NCBI GenBank assembly: GCA_013399115.1
Contig: VXAA01001508.1
Location: 590,652-654,651 of the forward strand
DNA length: 64,000 nt
Source of the DNA: Anseranas semipalmata
Taxonomy: Eukaryota > Chordata > Aves > Anseriformes > Anseranatidae
Direction of reading: 5' to 3'
In this document: positions 24,111-37,027 of the stretch, piece after piece
How positions within the stretch are numbered: the first letter of the stretch is position 1
How the letters are laid out: each line of letters begins with the position of its first letter
Notes under the pieces: generated by a model
Database searches by the model: none
Seen by the model: the letters and a program-made list of their open reading frames with translations, nothing else
Told to the model about the DNA's origin: nothing
Translations under genes and position numbers: made by a program

Positions 24111-26439
24111 ACAACTACAACTTACGTGTCCTTTCTCTGTATTTCTGCTTGATTTACTTGCCCTAGATTTAAAATTTTGACTACTTCTCAAGTTGCTGCT
24201 GAAAAACAAGTTCCATATGTATTACCCTTCATCTGCATGAGACACAGAGTGAAAAAAGATACTTTTCTCTCCTAAGCTGTATCATCTGAATTAACTCTCA
24301 GCATGCCTGACTGCAAATGCGGGGTTTGTGCAGGTCTTCTCTCTCTCTCTGTCTCTGGAACATCATTTTAACTTTCTGAGATGCTGCTGGGTTCCAGTGG
24401 AGACAGGACAACGGTACCATCACACCTTTTTTTCAGGGATCTGTGGGAGCCAATCAACTGAAAATCCTCTTTTAGTGTGCTGTGAAAAACAGACCTGAAC
24501 TTCCAAGCATGAAACTAAAGAGTGAAAGTCCAACACACTCCAGGGAGGATTTTTTTTCCCTCTAATACAGCCACTCAGGGATCAGAGCGCTTGTCCGTTA
24601 TTTCTTTAGCTGCCTTCAGCCAAGCTATACGTCTCTTTTCATCTTTAAATATTTCGTTGCTGGGTTGATGTACCACACTGGAGCATGCGCCCAGTCCTCA
24701 GGCGTTCCCTCCCTCATTTCCTCAGGGAAATGTTTTCCCCATGGCAGCTGGCAGGTTATGGTTGTATTTTGTTAGGCCTCTTGCAGCTGCAGCCCAGTGT
24801 CTACCTGCTGGGTCAGTGATGGTGGAGAATATAACGGTGCAGCAACCCTAGGGGCATCAAGGTGAGCAGTAGGAGGAAGGCAGGGGCCTGACAGAGGGCT
24901 GCATGGCTGGTGTGTGCTCTACCTGATGCAAGGCAGACGTGTCTCTCCCTACCCTCTGCTTGTGCAAACAGAACGAGGACCTTCATGCAGCACAGTGTTC
25001 TCTCTGCATCATTAATGTCGTCTGCTGCCCCGCTTACAGATTGTCAATCTCAGCACAAACACAAACATTTTTGACAGAAAGACATCATTTCTACTTAGAT
25101 ACACTCAGCAAGTCTCAGGGAGCCTGATATTTACCAGTCTTATGAAGTTCAAAACTGCCCATAATCAGACCAATGAACCATCAGTCTCATGGTATAAAAT
25201 CTTCTTAAATATAACTCAGTTCTCATCTGTGTCTGGTCTATGGAAATTTTCTTAAAGAGCCATTCGAGTGCCCCCCTGCTTTTTTTCCCCAATCGTCAAA
25301 CAGCAGGAATCTGAGCAGATAAGTGAGATTAATAGCACTGTTAGAGACAGATCGAGTGGAGTACAAGTTGGAGAGGTGGCAATTTCACAACCCTGAAACT
25401 CAAGCCAGACTTGCCATGACTTCTGCAATACCAGCCTTCTGTGCAGTGCTATTCAGGCACATTACTTTTGACATGCAACAGCCTCATTTTTATTTTTTTA
25501 TTATATCTTTTTTTTTTAGTTCAGTATCCTCATGTTGCCTTTCCCATGTACCTTTCCATTGGCACTTACCAAACCCATCTGCTGTTCTGATCCCAAACCA
25601 CTCTCAGTCAAAGACTAACAAAGGAGTTGAAGAGCAGTCTAATTTCAGGAAGCAGAGATGGACCCATGAGGACGTGCTGGCCTTGCAGTTCTGAATGCAG
25701 GAAATAACATGCTCTTCTTCCCACTGGGTGGTGTTTGAAACAAGTGTTTCCCCCTGCATTAGGAGACTTCTGCTGCTGACCTTGGGGAGTTCAAGTAGCA
25801 TTTCTTGGGCGTGGCCAGGCAAGCTGCGAAGTCCAGGCTAGACTTGTTTGTATTAGGAAGTCCACCAGCTTAGAGCTCTTAGGCCACCTGATTAGAGCTC
25901 TGCAAGAAAGCTTTTGGTTTGTATCTTGAATTCTCTGTTTAAGAAAGCAATATATTTCACACTCAGGTCAAACAGAAATGTTTTATTCAAGCCTAGAAGA
26001 CCTTCTGTTTCGCTCACAGTAATTCAAAGATGCATTATACAGGCTCATTACATAGTATTTGTAAGTTTTTCCTCCTGGGACTACATGTTTTGACCAATTT
26101 ACAGTTTCTGAAAACATTTGCCAATTTCTATTCACTTTCATCAACTGTGTTTGCATTCAGCAAAGCCTCAGCCAGACACTATGAGCAAGCCCGATGGACA
26201 AGACTTTGAGGGCAGCAGTTCAATATCTCATCTAACCCCACATACACTGCTCAGTTCTCCAGTTTACTGTTCACATGATTAACAGCGGGGGGGAACTGGG
26301 GAGAGAAATGTCATGGAAGTTGCGCTATGTCCTAGTGGCAATGAAAAGTTCCCTAGCGCCCTGAAAGGTAACTGTAATATATGAAGAGTGATTTAGTTTC
26401 TCTATGTTTACCGGACCAAGTACTGCTGAATATAAACCC
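24111..26439. other. Non-coding interval, no gene recognised
   Basis: Frames up to about 123 codons, with no family resemblance. A short CT run lies at about 24339-24350 and a T-rich run at about 25488-25518. Nothing else supported. Confidence 0.6.
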
Positions 26440-26720
26440 TCACTGATCATGGACTTTACAGCATTGTATCGTTTCAGGAGACTTCAGTGGCTTTTGCATT
26501 TTCATTTCATAATGATAAATTACCTGAAATCATTCCTCTCAGAACAGATTCCTCCAGCTTTGGCTCCTGCTAGGATGTTTCATTTTGTGTTGAAAATTGC
26601 AATAGAAAATTTCCTTGAGCTGTTGATATGTCAGAATAGAGTTTATTATCACTCGCAGTCCCAGCATATTGGAGCTGTGTGAAAGGTTTTGTAAATAATA
26701 TGACACGGGTAGGAACTCAT
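26440..26720. promoter_or_regulatory. Candidate conserved noncoding block
   Basis: AT-rich block with ATAATGATAAATTAC, GAAAATTGCAATAG, TTTATTATCACTC and TTTTGTAAATAATATGACA motifs (homeodomain, C/EBP-like and forkhead-like cores). Dense motifs and lack of repeats suggest an enhancer; conservation is not testable here. Confidence 0.3.
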
Positions 26721-27554
26721 TTGATGCTGTGATAGGTGGTGAATATTCCTAGCCAGGCAGGCAGGGTGAAATGAAGTGGCAGGAAGTGTGACCTTTTCTA
26801 GTAAGAGGCTTTCTCACTCTGTAATGTATATTGGTAATTAATTAGAAATGTTAGTGGAGGAAACAGGGTTTCGGTGGCTGATAATGGCACAACATGTTGT
26901 CTTGTATGTATTATTACAAATATTTGTTGTTCATATACATCCATAATGAACTAGAAGATGGCTTCTGCACACGGTCTCTTAAATTCTGGTCCTGCAGCAA
27001 GCATATTTTTGAGAGTGTATGAAAATTGCTGCTTAACACATTTCAAATGTCTATCTATAGCTGTCCCACTCCACAACCAAAGGTGATATCACTTCTTAGA
27101 TTACTTTGGTGAATTGGAGAGTTGACCCCTTCACGTGACAGTTTTCCCAAGTGCATACAAAGAACATTTATTAAATATCAGGGTATTGTAGTTAGGAAAC
27201 TCCTGGAATTTAAAGCAATTTGAATGTGTTTGTTTCAGCCATGGTCCTCTTAAAGCTGATGGTTGCTCCAAATGCCACTGCTGTGGCAATCTGAGTCCTG
27301 TAAGGGCTGCTCTGTGCTTTATTGGATGGAAAATGAGAGAAGCTGCTGATAGCACCAACTTTGTAGTTAACAAATTTGTGTAAATGTTGAAAACCAAGTC
27401 TGTATTATGTTAAAACTCATACTCAGCTCTCATTTAAACCAGGCTAAATCCATTCATCTATTAGCTTTCAGGTGTAGGTAGCAGAAGGAAATTAATTTAA
27501 AAATGTAGCCATGGTTTGCCCAAGTGTCATTATCTTGGTGCCTAATCATAGTTC
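26721..27554. other. Non-coding interval, no gene recognised
   Basis: Generic AT-leaning sequence. Nothing supported. Confidence 0.55.
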
Positions 27555-27645
27555 TTAATTTACATATGAGGAAATTGACACTTGGAGAGGTAAATTTTCT
27601 CATTATCAAATGAATATCTAAGTTAGGCAGCTAACTATTTATTGC
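27555..27645 (-). repeat. MIR-type SINE remnant, minus strand
   Basis: ATGAGGAAATTGACACTTGG followed by AGAGGTAAATTTTCTCATTA matches the reverse MIR core (GATGAGGAAACTGAGGCTCAGAGAGGTTAAGTAACTTG) in order and spacing, with heavy divergence. Confidence 0.6.
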
Positions 27646-28955
27646 CAGTTTTAACCTTGATGTCTCATGTGTCAAGTTCCTCCTCTGTGTAAATGTGTGT
27701 AGGATCAGGGATTAGTCAGGTTCCCAGCTGGGCTACAAGGCTCCTGTTTTCTTCAGATCCATGCTGTTGAACCTGTGGGAAAGATGCTTTCAGCTTGGAG
27801 TTGTTTCTAAGCTGTTTATTGCAGCTCGCGCTGTTTGTGGTGTGTATCGCTCAGGCCATTCCTCTTGGGCAGTTAGTTGTTCCAATTATTTTTAAAGAAA
27901 TTTTGTGCACAGCTCAGTTCTGTATCCTTGGCTCTGCTCAGGGGTCTCCTGACACTTCCTACTGGTTTCAGCATTAGTTTATATGCAGACAGAGTACAAA
28001 TTCATCCCTCCTTCCCTGTTTTTTGGCTGAATTTTTGTCAGTGTATTTGTCATAGCCCAAGTGGTGTTTCCAACTGGATGCTGCTAATTGTTTACTATTC
28101 AGCACAGCTAAGAATGAAATTTTATTTTTAGGTTCTGTCACTCCATATCTTTCCATTTTGAGATAAATCCGTCTCCGATGTCTCCTGTTTCAGAGCTACA
28201 AAAGCTGGGTTTCATTTCCAGCTCCAAATTGTTATTTCATTCATGTATTAACTTAGTTGTTAAGATCTCTTGCTTTTATTTATCAGACATTTCCAGACGT
28301 TGTTTTTATTTTGCTGAGCCCTGGCAGAAACTCTGCCCCACACTGGCTCCGTCTCAGCCCTCACATTGCAGGAGGACTGCTGGTTGTTGGCTGTGCTAAT
28401 TTGTTACCTACAAATAACCTTTAGGTAGATCCAGCACTATTAGGCATTTAGTGCAGAAACATGTTCACAACTTTGTTGGTGCTGGGAAGGGGAAGGGATG
28501 GCAGGGAGCATTAGTTCAGTTCATAAGAATTTTCTTTTACTTCCATCTTTCTACCTGCCTAAAATCTCTCCAGTAGAAGTTGTCTCCTCTGCCTTGGTTT
28601 CCATCGTAATGCTTCTCAGGAGTGCAAGCAAAGGACTGGAGACTTTAAATATAAACAAATCTTTTCAGACCTTTTTTCCTCTCTAGGCCTTGTTTTTGGA
28701 AATTATTATGATTTAACTAAGTAGCACCATGCATTTTTTCAAACTGATTTTTTCCCTAGTGATGCTGTAGGCAAGATTTTGATGAAATAGTGAAGAAAAA
28801 CAATAAAACAAGAAGGGTGTGTTGGACCACACTGGCCACAGCAATGGAAGACTGAGAAAAGTTTGATTTGTTGGATGTTTCAAATGGAGGCTGCAGAATT
28901 GGTCCTACAGGTGCAGCCAGAAAGAAGAAAAAAAAAAGATCTCATGGAGCCAGAC
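27646..28955. other. Non-coding interval, no gene recognised
   Basis: No gene, RNA or repeat recognised; short frames only. Confidence 0.55.
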
Positions 28956-29135
28956 AACAGCGGATGGTTCGCTGAAAGCTTTGTAAATATTTGCAAGTTT
29001 GGCCTTAGCTGCAGATTTATTGCTGAGCCCAGACCACTCGAGCTGTGCCCGGCTGTGCTGCAAGCAGCTGCATGCAGCTTTACGTGGCATGGCGAGGCTT
29101 GCTCTGTTACTTGTAATAGCTTTTCTAACATGACT
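28956..29135. promoter_or_regulatory. Candidate conserved noncoding block
   Basis: Contains TTTGTAAATATTTGCAAG (forkhead-like), CAGCTGCATGCAGCT (E-box inside a palindromic stretch) and TTTACGTGGCATGG. Motif density is high and no repeat is visible. The overlapping 145-codon frame (28863-29300) has no recognisable domain. Confidence 0.25.
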
Positions 29136-29689
29136 GAAAAGCTTTTCTCCTTGTTGCCATTCTCTCTTTATATTTTATTTTTATTGTATTTCATGGAGGG
29201 GGGACTATCCTTACCTTGTACCACTCTGATGTTGTCATGGGAAACTGGTTTCAAAAAGGCAATTTCTGTCCCTCTCTTTCCCCCTTTCCTGCAGACATGA
29301 GTGTATTTGCACAGTCTGTGCCCCCCTGCCTGCTCCTGCAGCTCTGCCAGGAAAACAAATTGGTTAGAGGCAGTCAGAGCCACCCATACCTGCCCAGAGC
29401 TGTAAGGGAATCAGAAGGAGCCCATCTCAAACATGCAGAAAGTTAGTTATTTGACTGCCTCTGTGTGCTGCTGAGAAATGGTATGGCTTAATTCAGTCGT
29501 CTCAAATAGTTAGGACTGCAGAGCATTTATGGTCCCCAGTATTTCTCAAAGGTCAGATATCTGAATGAAAACAATTTGTAGATTACATATTTCCTTCAGA
29601 AGGCACCTTAGTTTAGCCTTGTGAGTTACAGGTTGTCCGATGGCCAGTTTGGGAACTGTTGGCACAGAGAATGAACTGAGCTGGGTGTC
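29136..29689. other. Non-coding interval, no gene recognised
   Basis: T-rich stretch at about 29160-29190, then ordinary sequence. Nothing supported. Confidence 0.55.
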
Positions 29690-29835
29690 ATCAGACCTGG
29701 GTTTTCTTTCCAGATTCCCCACTGATGATCTGGGACAAGTCACCCCATCGCTCTGTGCCTCAGTTTCCCACCTGTAAAATGGGAAGAACCTATATTTATT
29801 ATAAATCCCTCTGGCAGCTACAGCTAGGAGACACT
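29690..29835 (+). repeat. MIR SINE
   Basis: The clearest MIR in the window: TCATCAGACCTGGGTTTTC (tRNA-related B-box area), GATCTGGGACAAGTCACC, CTCTGTGCCTCAGTTTCCCA (29751-29770), CTGTAAAATGGGAAGAACCT. These reproduce the MIR core in order. MIR predates the bird/mammal split, so this is an old insertion. Confidence 0.85.
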
Positions 29836-29881
29836 TGATAAAAACGAACCTGCATTGTGATAAAAACGAATGGCATTGTGA
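29836..29881. repeat. Short tandem duplication, about 21 bp
   Basis: GATAAAAACGAA plus three bases plus GCATTGTGAT occurs twice in succession, directly after the MIR. Confidence 0.85.
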
Positions 29882-30939
29882 TCATTAGTGCTATCATTCA
29901 GGCACTGGGTTTCCTCTGTGCATTCACTGTCACATGTATCCTTGGTGGCTGTGTTGTCACCGTTTTCAAATTCCACACCTTGAGCCTTTTGTCTTGTGCT
30001 CTGCAGCCTGGTGGAGATTTCCCTTCAGACAGACGTACCATGCGCTCATTAACTCATTTAAAATGTAACTCAAGTTCTTTTCTATCTTTTCCCCACCCTG
30101 TCTAATCTCCTTTTATTCTTGCTCTATGTGCTTATCCGCGTGCTTTGTGAGTGGCTTGTTTTCCTATCCGGCACTGTGCTTTGACTCTTGTGAAAGCCAC
30201 TATATTAAATCTGTAATAAAGTGCATGTAAGCTATTCATGTCACACTCAGCACTAGGGAGCAGAGTCCATTATGCTAATGGTCAGTGCAAGCTTCCTACA
30301 AACTACAAATACTCAAAGTGTGTTGTATGTTACCATCAGTTTGCGTAGACGTGTGAAAGGAATAGGGAGGATATGGAAAGGAAGATGTTTTCTATCAGGT
30401 TCTTACAACTTGTTTCTTTCAATAAGAACCAGTATCCTAAGGAGACAAAGCAACGGTTTTCCATCTCCAGTTTAATGCTGGCCCTGCTGGCCTAAACTCA
30501 GTGAGTCACAAAGTCCACTGGATTTAGGAGGTAATAGCAGAAAATGTCTCTGCCTCGCTAGCCAGGAAAGCAGCCAGTGTTGTACGGACTTCAGTGTGGG
30601 GTTTCAATGCCTACAGTGGCAAACCATGCCCGTAATTTCAGTGCTGCGGTCATCTGAGCTGGTCAGAGAAGGTCAGAGAAGCCCACTGGTGTTATAATCC
30701 CCCTCTGGCAGCCAGGCAGCCCTGCTCTGCCAACATGCTTACAGTAGGGCGGTCCAGGTACTGCACAATCCACTTTTAGCTACTCTTCAACAAATATTGC
30801 CAAAGGTATAGTAAGCGGATTTCTGATGCACAGTCCTTACTAGCCACAGTGGCCTGGATGAGCCACAGAACAGGACCTGGGGAATTGCTCAAATTAACTC
30901 ACTTTTAGAGTGATGCACACCCACAACAAATCCTTCAGA
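29882..30939. other. Non-coding interval, no gene recognised
   Basis: Ordinary sequence; frames up to 82 codons. Nothing supported. Confidence 0.55.
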
Positions 30940-31310
30940 AATGGCCCATGATTAGACACATAAGTGATTGTCCACTGACGAGTTCCAAATAATGGACACA
31001 TTTGAGAAAATGACAATCTGCTGGCAGATAGTTTGCAAACAGAAAAAGAGATAAAATTCGTCAGCTAAATGATTCATTATGGCTTCCTCTGACTTTTTCA
31101 TAGCAAAAACAAACCGTGCATAGCTCCACCAGGCAGTTTCTGAGCTTTGCAATTTCTTTCTGTGATTGTCATGCATATAATATCTTATTACATTTGATAT
31201 TAATGGCAGTGTGGTGCTCAGGTATTGAAAATCCATATGGCCTGTATAATATTTACAGTATGACAAAGTAATAAGTCACAGCGACAGCCTGCTGTCGTGC
31301 ACTTCTAGCA
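30940..31310. promoter_or_regulatory. Candidate conserved noncoding block
   Basis: A long repeat-free AT-rich block. Motifs include AAATGATTCATTATGG, AAAAACAAACCG (forkhead-like), TGATTGTCATGCATATAATA, and ACATTTGATATTAATGGCAG. It ends in a 7-bp inverted repeat, CGACAGC CT GCTGTCG (31282-31297). It is among the more enhancer-like segments here by eye. Confidence 0.35.
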
Positions 31311-33469
31311 TTTCGCTCCAAGCAAATGCAGAGATGTACCGTGATGTTCGTTGCAATGTGGATGAGTCTGGCTTTTAATTAGTTGGATTTGTGGCTTATA
31401 GTGGGGGAGCTGTGAAGGGTGGGGGTTGCTTTGCATATGTTATTGTGGCATGAAGACTGATAGCAGAAGAACAGCTCAAGTGCAGCTTGAAGGCTGCGGT
31501 TGTTTTTTTTTTTGGCCTCATTGCATGCTGGCAAAGCAGATGGAGAACACCATGAGAACACCCTGGGCTTTCTGGTGGGCTGCCCTTTTTGCTGGAGTTG
31601 TGCAAATGGGGAAGGGAAGCGGTGCTTCCTTCTGCGCTGCATGGATGCAGGAACATCAGTGAGCAGTTGAAATGGTTTCAGGAAAGAGGTGCTGGGCTGT
31701 GATCCTGGAAGTGCCCAGAAGCTGAGGAGACCCACCAGGCAGAAGGGGAGCATAGCAGGCAGGGTGCAGGGGGTTATCAGTGGCATCTCAGTAATATACC
31801 TGCCAAGCCAGGGACAGAGTGTGAAGTTGATGCTGTCAAGAATGGGGATAAGATGAGGGTGCTAATGTGAGTTTGAGCAAAGGCCTGGATCTGAGCAGGG
31901 AAAATAAAAAACCACTGAGATTTATACACAGCTTGGTCTGGCTGTGTGCAGCCTGGGAGGGGAGGGAGGTCGGAGATGACTGACAGGGACTGGACCCGAG
32001 CAATGGGAAGGAAATTGCTGTTGTGAATAGGAGGCAGAGATTGGAAGCTACAGAGACAGTCTCGGGGAAAGGTCAGGAGTGCAGATCTACAAGACGAGCA
32101 TGGCTAAAGCTTCAGCTCCTGGGGAGACAGAATGAGCAGTGTGGCTAAGCCCTCGTGACCACCGCACGTGTTAGGTGAGGTTCCTGCTGCTGTTTTTTCT
32201 TAAAAGCCATGGGAAGCAGTCCCTGTACTTCTGTGCCTGGTGACTGTGTTTATCCCTTCCTCTGTGCAGTTTGTACCTCAGCAAGCCTGTCCTGCCCCAC
32301 GGAGTTGGTGAAGACACTGAGCCTGACTGTGCTGGCCAGGGGCTGTGGTGATGCCTCATTTCCCCGCTCTTTTCCCCACTTTTCAGGTGTGGTTTCTGTG
32401 CCATAGGGGATAAAAACTGACGGCATCTGTCACTTAGGCTCTGCTCTCATTTCTAGCCAGATTTCTTATAACAATGGGAACTTATCAAGCTGAAAAACTT
32501 TCCAGAGAGTCTATTTCTTGGGGGTTGGAGTGGAAATGGGATCTCCTCCTCCAGGACGTGATGGCCTTTTCCAGGGGACAGTTTAATCTTTTAGAGACAG
32601 ATGAATATGAGACTCAATAATCCGGTAATACAAGCAGAAGATGAGGGGAGATGGAGAGAATTTCAATAAAGCAGCTGAAAGTAGAGAACCTGGAGCTGCT
32701 GTGTCTTCCTTCAGCATCCCTGGACAATGAACCTGGGGTGGAGCTCGCCCAGGGCAGATGGCATAATGTTGGCTGAAGGGCAAAAGCTGCTTTATAATAG
32801 ACCAGCTAGTCCATTCCCTCCTCCACATGCACGTTTATGTGCCATTATAATTCAATAGCCTCCCCCCAATCCAATTCCCTCATTTTTCTTGCTTTCCAAT
32901 AACCCTGTCCCCTATTTGCTCTCAGGCACTGTATTCTTGCTTCTCCCTCCTGTATCTTTCCACCTCATTCTGCACTCTTGTACAAGCTTTTCCTTTTCTT
33001 GGCAAAAGCTTGCCTGGGACCTGAGCTATGCATAGGGTTTCTGCTGGCTGTCAGCAAAGGAGAGGATTTCATCTGGGCTGTATAAGGCAAAGGAACTGGA
33101 TGGCAGGAAGTACATTACTAATTTCTGCTTTCAGCATACTCTCTCAGTAACAAACAGGGTACCAGGCACTGTAAACCAACGGAAAGTGTGCTTGAGAGAG
33201 GATACTCATTGCTCACTGTTTCCTCTGCTGTTACTATGCGGAGCACTTGAGGTAGGGAGATGTCCCAGCGAGACCCCAAGGCCCCTGCATTTATGAGATA
33301 TGGAGGTGTCACTTCGCTGTGTCCACCCCAAAATCCCTGTGCAGAAGAGCCACTGCTTGTAACCACCGCAGCAAAGTTGGGCCCTCAGGGTTGTTTTTAT
33401 TCTAGTAGAGATGTCACGTCTGACAGTTGCTGTCACCCTGTGATTAGGCCGGCAATCAGCCTCAGCTTC
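31311..33469. other. Non-coding interval, no gene recognised
   Basis: Frames up to 135 codons (31379-31786, minus) without domain or splice support. A T-rich run lies at about 31502-31513. Purine-rich sequence at 31930-32100. Nothing else recognised. Confidence 0.6.
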
Positions 33470-33585
33470 TTTTGATAGAATATGAGCCCTGACTGATTAA
33501 CAAAGTGGCCTTTGGCCTCAGGTTAATAACAGATTTCACAGCACTGCTATGGAGTAATTATTATTTAAAAAGGTCTTAGTGGAAG
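33470..33585. promoter_or_regulatory. Candidate regulatory block
   Basis: ACTGATTAACAAAGTGGCC, AGGTTAATAACAG and GTAATTATTATTTAAAAA place HNF1/homeodomain and TCF/SOX-type cores (AACAAAG) within 100 bp. Inferred from motifs only. Confidence 0.25.
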
Positions 33586-36289
33586 TTTTGATATTCTCCT
33601 ACCGGCTTCTGTCCATCTGAATGCAGAATCAGAAAGTAACAATTACAGGCATGAGCACCAGCTCAACTGGAGATCTCATGGTCCTCATACATCAGTATTC
33701 TTGATGCATCTGTCACATCTCTGTGTTAGATGGACTACTGTGTCGGGTTTGCTTCTTTTTATGACACCTCGGTGTATTAATCAACCAAAGTATGAAGTTG
33801 TCTCAGTCCATCAGTTATCTGAGTTATCAAGTTATCTTGTGTATCACTTTTCTCCATCTGTCAGTTGCCTCACTATGTCAGCTAGTGAAGTCCCCTGGTA
33901 GGTCTGTCTTCCAGGTGTATCTCATTCCCTTACTCCTGAATGTCATGGAGATATGAATCTCTAAAACATGATGTTGTCTCTTTTTCTAGTTATATGAGCT
34001 TTTCAGTTTTCTGGGGTCTTTTGTCTTGGTGGCAAAAATGGCTCAGACTTTTCCTGATGAATGGTCATACACTATAATTACAAGCTGCATACCACAGACT
34101 GGACCACAGTTCAAGAACTTCATATCTGAGCTGTTTATGTCTCACTGAAACACCTTGGTGCTTCAGTATGGTAATCTCACATAACTGCAGCTTGGTATAG
34201 AAGTGCTGTTACCACCATGACTCAGAGTGTAACCTGTGAATAGTCACTCTAATGTTCAGATTAGTAAAGGAATAGATGTGAGGTTCTGCTAAAAATCATA
34301 TAGCTTGAGTGACTTAGATATCCAACTGACATTCAGAGTGATGTATTGAATTAGGAGCTTAAGCTTAACTGAAAGTTAATGGACTTAGTTTCCTACATCT
34401 TCTGTATTGCAGTACTTCACAGAGTGAAGCATGAAGCATGGAAGTGAACTGAGTTCTCCTGGATCCCAGGCCAGCTTCCTTCTCTGCACTAGCCTTCTTT
34501 CCCTGATAAGAAGAGGGAAACAGAGCAACAATGTCTATTTTGCCAATTGTGGATATCTCAGAAACCAAAACCAAGGAGTAGAAAATGATCCCTGTTAATA
34601 CCAGTAGAGAAGATACGGCAATTTCTTCTCCTACATGCTGAAAGGACCTCATTGAATGTGTTCCTTTACCTGCAGACCCCTTCAGCTGAGCAAATGTTTT
34701 TGCCCAATTAAAGGGTTTCCTGCTGCTGTGGTTGATCCACACAAATGGAAATAGAGGGGAGGCGTGGAGGAAAGAATCATTAAATCAGCAGAACAAAGGC
34801 GTGAGGGCAAGTTAAAAGACCTGATCTGAATAAAGGAAACTCCTCAAAATATCAGCTTCTTTGTCCTGCCTGTCCTTCATCCATCCAATTCTCCTGAATG
34901 CTGTAGAGAGGCTTTGTCATTCTCAATGACATGGCGGGAGGAACCAATCCTTCAGCACGCTGCCTAAAATAGCAGCAGACAAGAGACAAAGTGCTCAGAG
35001 GTTCAGTTCAGTCTATGAATGCTCAGAATTTCAGGGCCAGATCTGGATTATTCAGTCCTCACAATAAGCTTCCTCATCACAAATCGTTGGTGCTTTGTAG
35101 ACTGAGCTATAAAGGTGGCCTCATTCGTGGTTGCCACTCTTGCGGACCTTATCTATTCAAGTTAAGGTAATGTGTCTTAGACAGGTGAGGTACCAATACC
35201 ACATAGTATTGCAGTTCAAAATTGGGCCCAAATTACTATGATGTCTTTAACAGTCTTATGTGCCCCTGATGAAACTGGGATCCGTTTTTCCATATCTCCA
35301 AAATCCCTCATTAACTAGACAGTCACTCCAGCATCCTTTTTGTCTTGTTTCCAGGTTCTTATACAAGGTTTGTCACCACGACATTTGAGCAGCTTCCAGT
35401 GTGACTTAGGAGCACCTGACGACTAAGGTTATTGCAGCCCTGCATTTATATTATCAGAATTTCCCCTACTACTGCCTTTTTTTTTTTTTTTTCATCCTTT
35501 CATCTCCTATTTATCTAGTAATTCACCTCTTGGATCTGAGAGGCATGACCTGTGAGAGGATCCCAGGCTGACCCTGCCAGTTCAAGAACTTTGATTGAGT
35601 TACTTTCCTGTAACTATGAATACAAAACCTCCAAAACTCGTGCATAGGACATTGCAACATGCCCTTACTTGCATTGTCAGCAGCTTGCAATGCTCGTACA
35701 GGACTTTGTGTCCTCACAAAATTGTTGCACCAAGAGACCTTTATAGTCCTTGTTAATATTTACAGTGGTCTCTTTCCATGTGGGAAAGCAACTTTAAGCA
35801 ATGCAGTCACATCACTCCCATAGATCCTCTCTGCTCCTTTGTCCAATGTATGCTTTTGTGCATCTAAAACATGGGTCATGTGTGCGGTTAGAATAAAATA
35901 AGCCTGCTGAAGTCATTGTGCTTCAGATGGATAGATCAGACCATGGCAAACATCTTTGTGCCATGTTCTTGGAAAAATCTGTTGTGTTTGTGTTCCCCCT
36001 GCCATAGCTAGCTCCTAGCTTGCATACAAGGTAGCAGTCTATTGCTTACAACAGTGAGATGGAGTTATGTTTCAGTCCAGTGGAAGATACGGAGGTTCAA
36101 ATCCCACAGATGCTTCCTTTTGGAAGACTTGGCTTCTGCTGCGGATTGCTTTTTGCCAATTCATGACCAGAGCCCAGTAGGTAGCTGGACTGTAACTACC
36201 ACTACTTTCTGAGCAACACCAGGGTTAAATGGGCCTTGCTGTGGAGGAGCCTGTGTGTGCATAAGCCTTCTCAAAGTCCCTGAGCATTT
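33586..36289. other. Non-coding interval, no gene recognised
   Basis: No gene supported. A T-run lies at 35477-35492. A possible tRNA-derived SINE trace at 36094-36104 is a B-box-like GGTTCAAATCC. A trace at about 35035-35050 (GGGCCAGATCTGGATT) recalls old LINE tails but is too short to call. Confidence 0.55.
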
Positions 36290-36585
36290 ATCATCGTTCC
36301 TGTCTCCCAGCTAATGAGCAGCTAAAGTGATTTTCTATTGCTTGTAATTCACCAAAATTGTTCTAACTGTTCAAAGAGCCAAAATTGACAGGCTAATGCG
36401 GCCGTTTGCCTGACTGTCTCAATGGCTCATCGAAGGGTGAGCTGATTGCTGCCTCAGTGATCAGCCGAGGTGCTTCAGACAACATCATTTCTGTAATACA
36501 TCAACAATCTGAAAGCTGAAAACAAAGGCCAGAGGAGAGCAATCATCAGTCACAATGCAACGCTTAAGGCTAAAATAGGTCAGGG
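36290..36585. promoter_or_regulatory. Candidate conserved noncoding block
   Basis: Repeat-free, well-balanced sequence with CTTGTAATTCACCAAAATTG, GCCAAAATTGACAGGCTAAT, GCGGCCG, GTGATCAGCC, CTGTAATACATCAACAATCT and AACAATCTGAAAGC (SOX-like AACAAT). The frequent CpGs (GCGGCCG, CATCGAAGG, GCCGAGG) in AT-balanced DNA are typical of deeply conserved enhancers. Function and target gene are unknown. Confidence 0.35.
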
Positions 36586-37027
36586 CTGAATACTAAAGAG
36601 TACAAGGAGGAAAAAAATATTCTCCTATTCCTTGGTTTTCTTTCTCTCTCTCTGTTTCTCTGTGCCAGTCTCTAAGCAGTGTCCAGGTGGATCTGGACAT
36701 TCCCTTACTTATGCAAACTCGATTAAGGTGGAATTAAGGGTGGAGTGGTTTGTTGTAGTCTCCACTGACTACAGGCAGGTGCACTGGAGAAGACATCAGC
36801 CTGAGAGAAGTCCTCAGCACGTTAGGGATAGTGTTTGCTGCTCACTCCCCTCCTCTTAGTGCAGGACAATATGGCAACTTCAGGAACGAATGCTCTCATA
36901 ATTGCAATAAACCAGGTCCAACAATATCAGCCACTGGCATTCAAATCCTAAACCAGACCATACTCCTAGAACTCCCCAAACATAAATCTATCTTAAGAAG
37001 CCTCAGATTTTGTGTTTACAGATATAC
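36586..37027. other. Non-coding interval with CT tract
   Basis: A pyrimidine tract at about 36630-36662 ends in TGTGCCAG and resembles a 3' splice site. The frame that follows shows no recognisable protein. Confidence 0.5.

Noticed and set aside
28863..29300. 145-codon frame with a hydrophobic stretch resembling a membrane segment
   Set aside because: The hydrophobic part is translated from a T-rich run; nothing else supports a gene.
31379..31786. 135-codon minus-strand frame
   Set aside because: Pro/Ser/Lys-rich low-complexity translation of purine/pyrimidine-biased DNA; no family match.
36094..36104. tRNA gene B box GGTTCAAATCC
   Set aside because: No matching A box, acceptor stem or cloverleaf; at most a SINE trace.
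36600..36670. 3' splice site (CT-rich tract then CCAG)
   Set aside because: The tract is a TC microsatellite; the following frame shows no exon-like content or paired donor.
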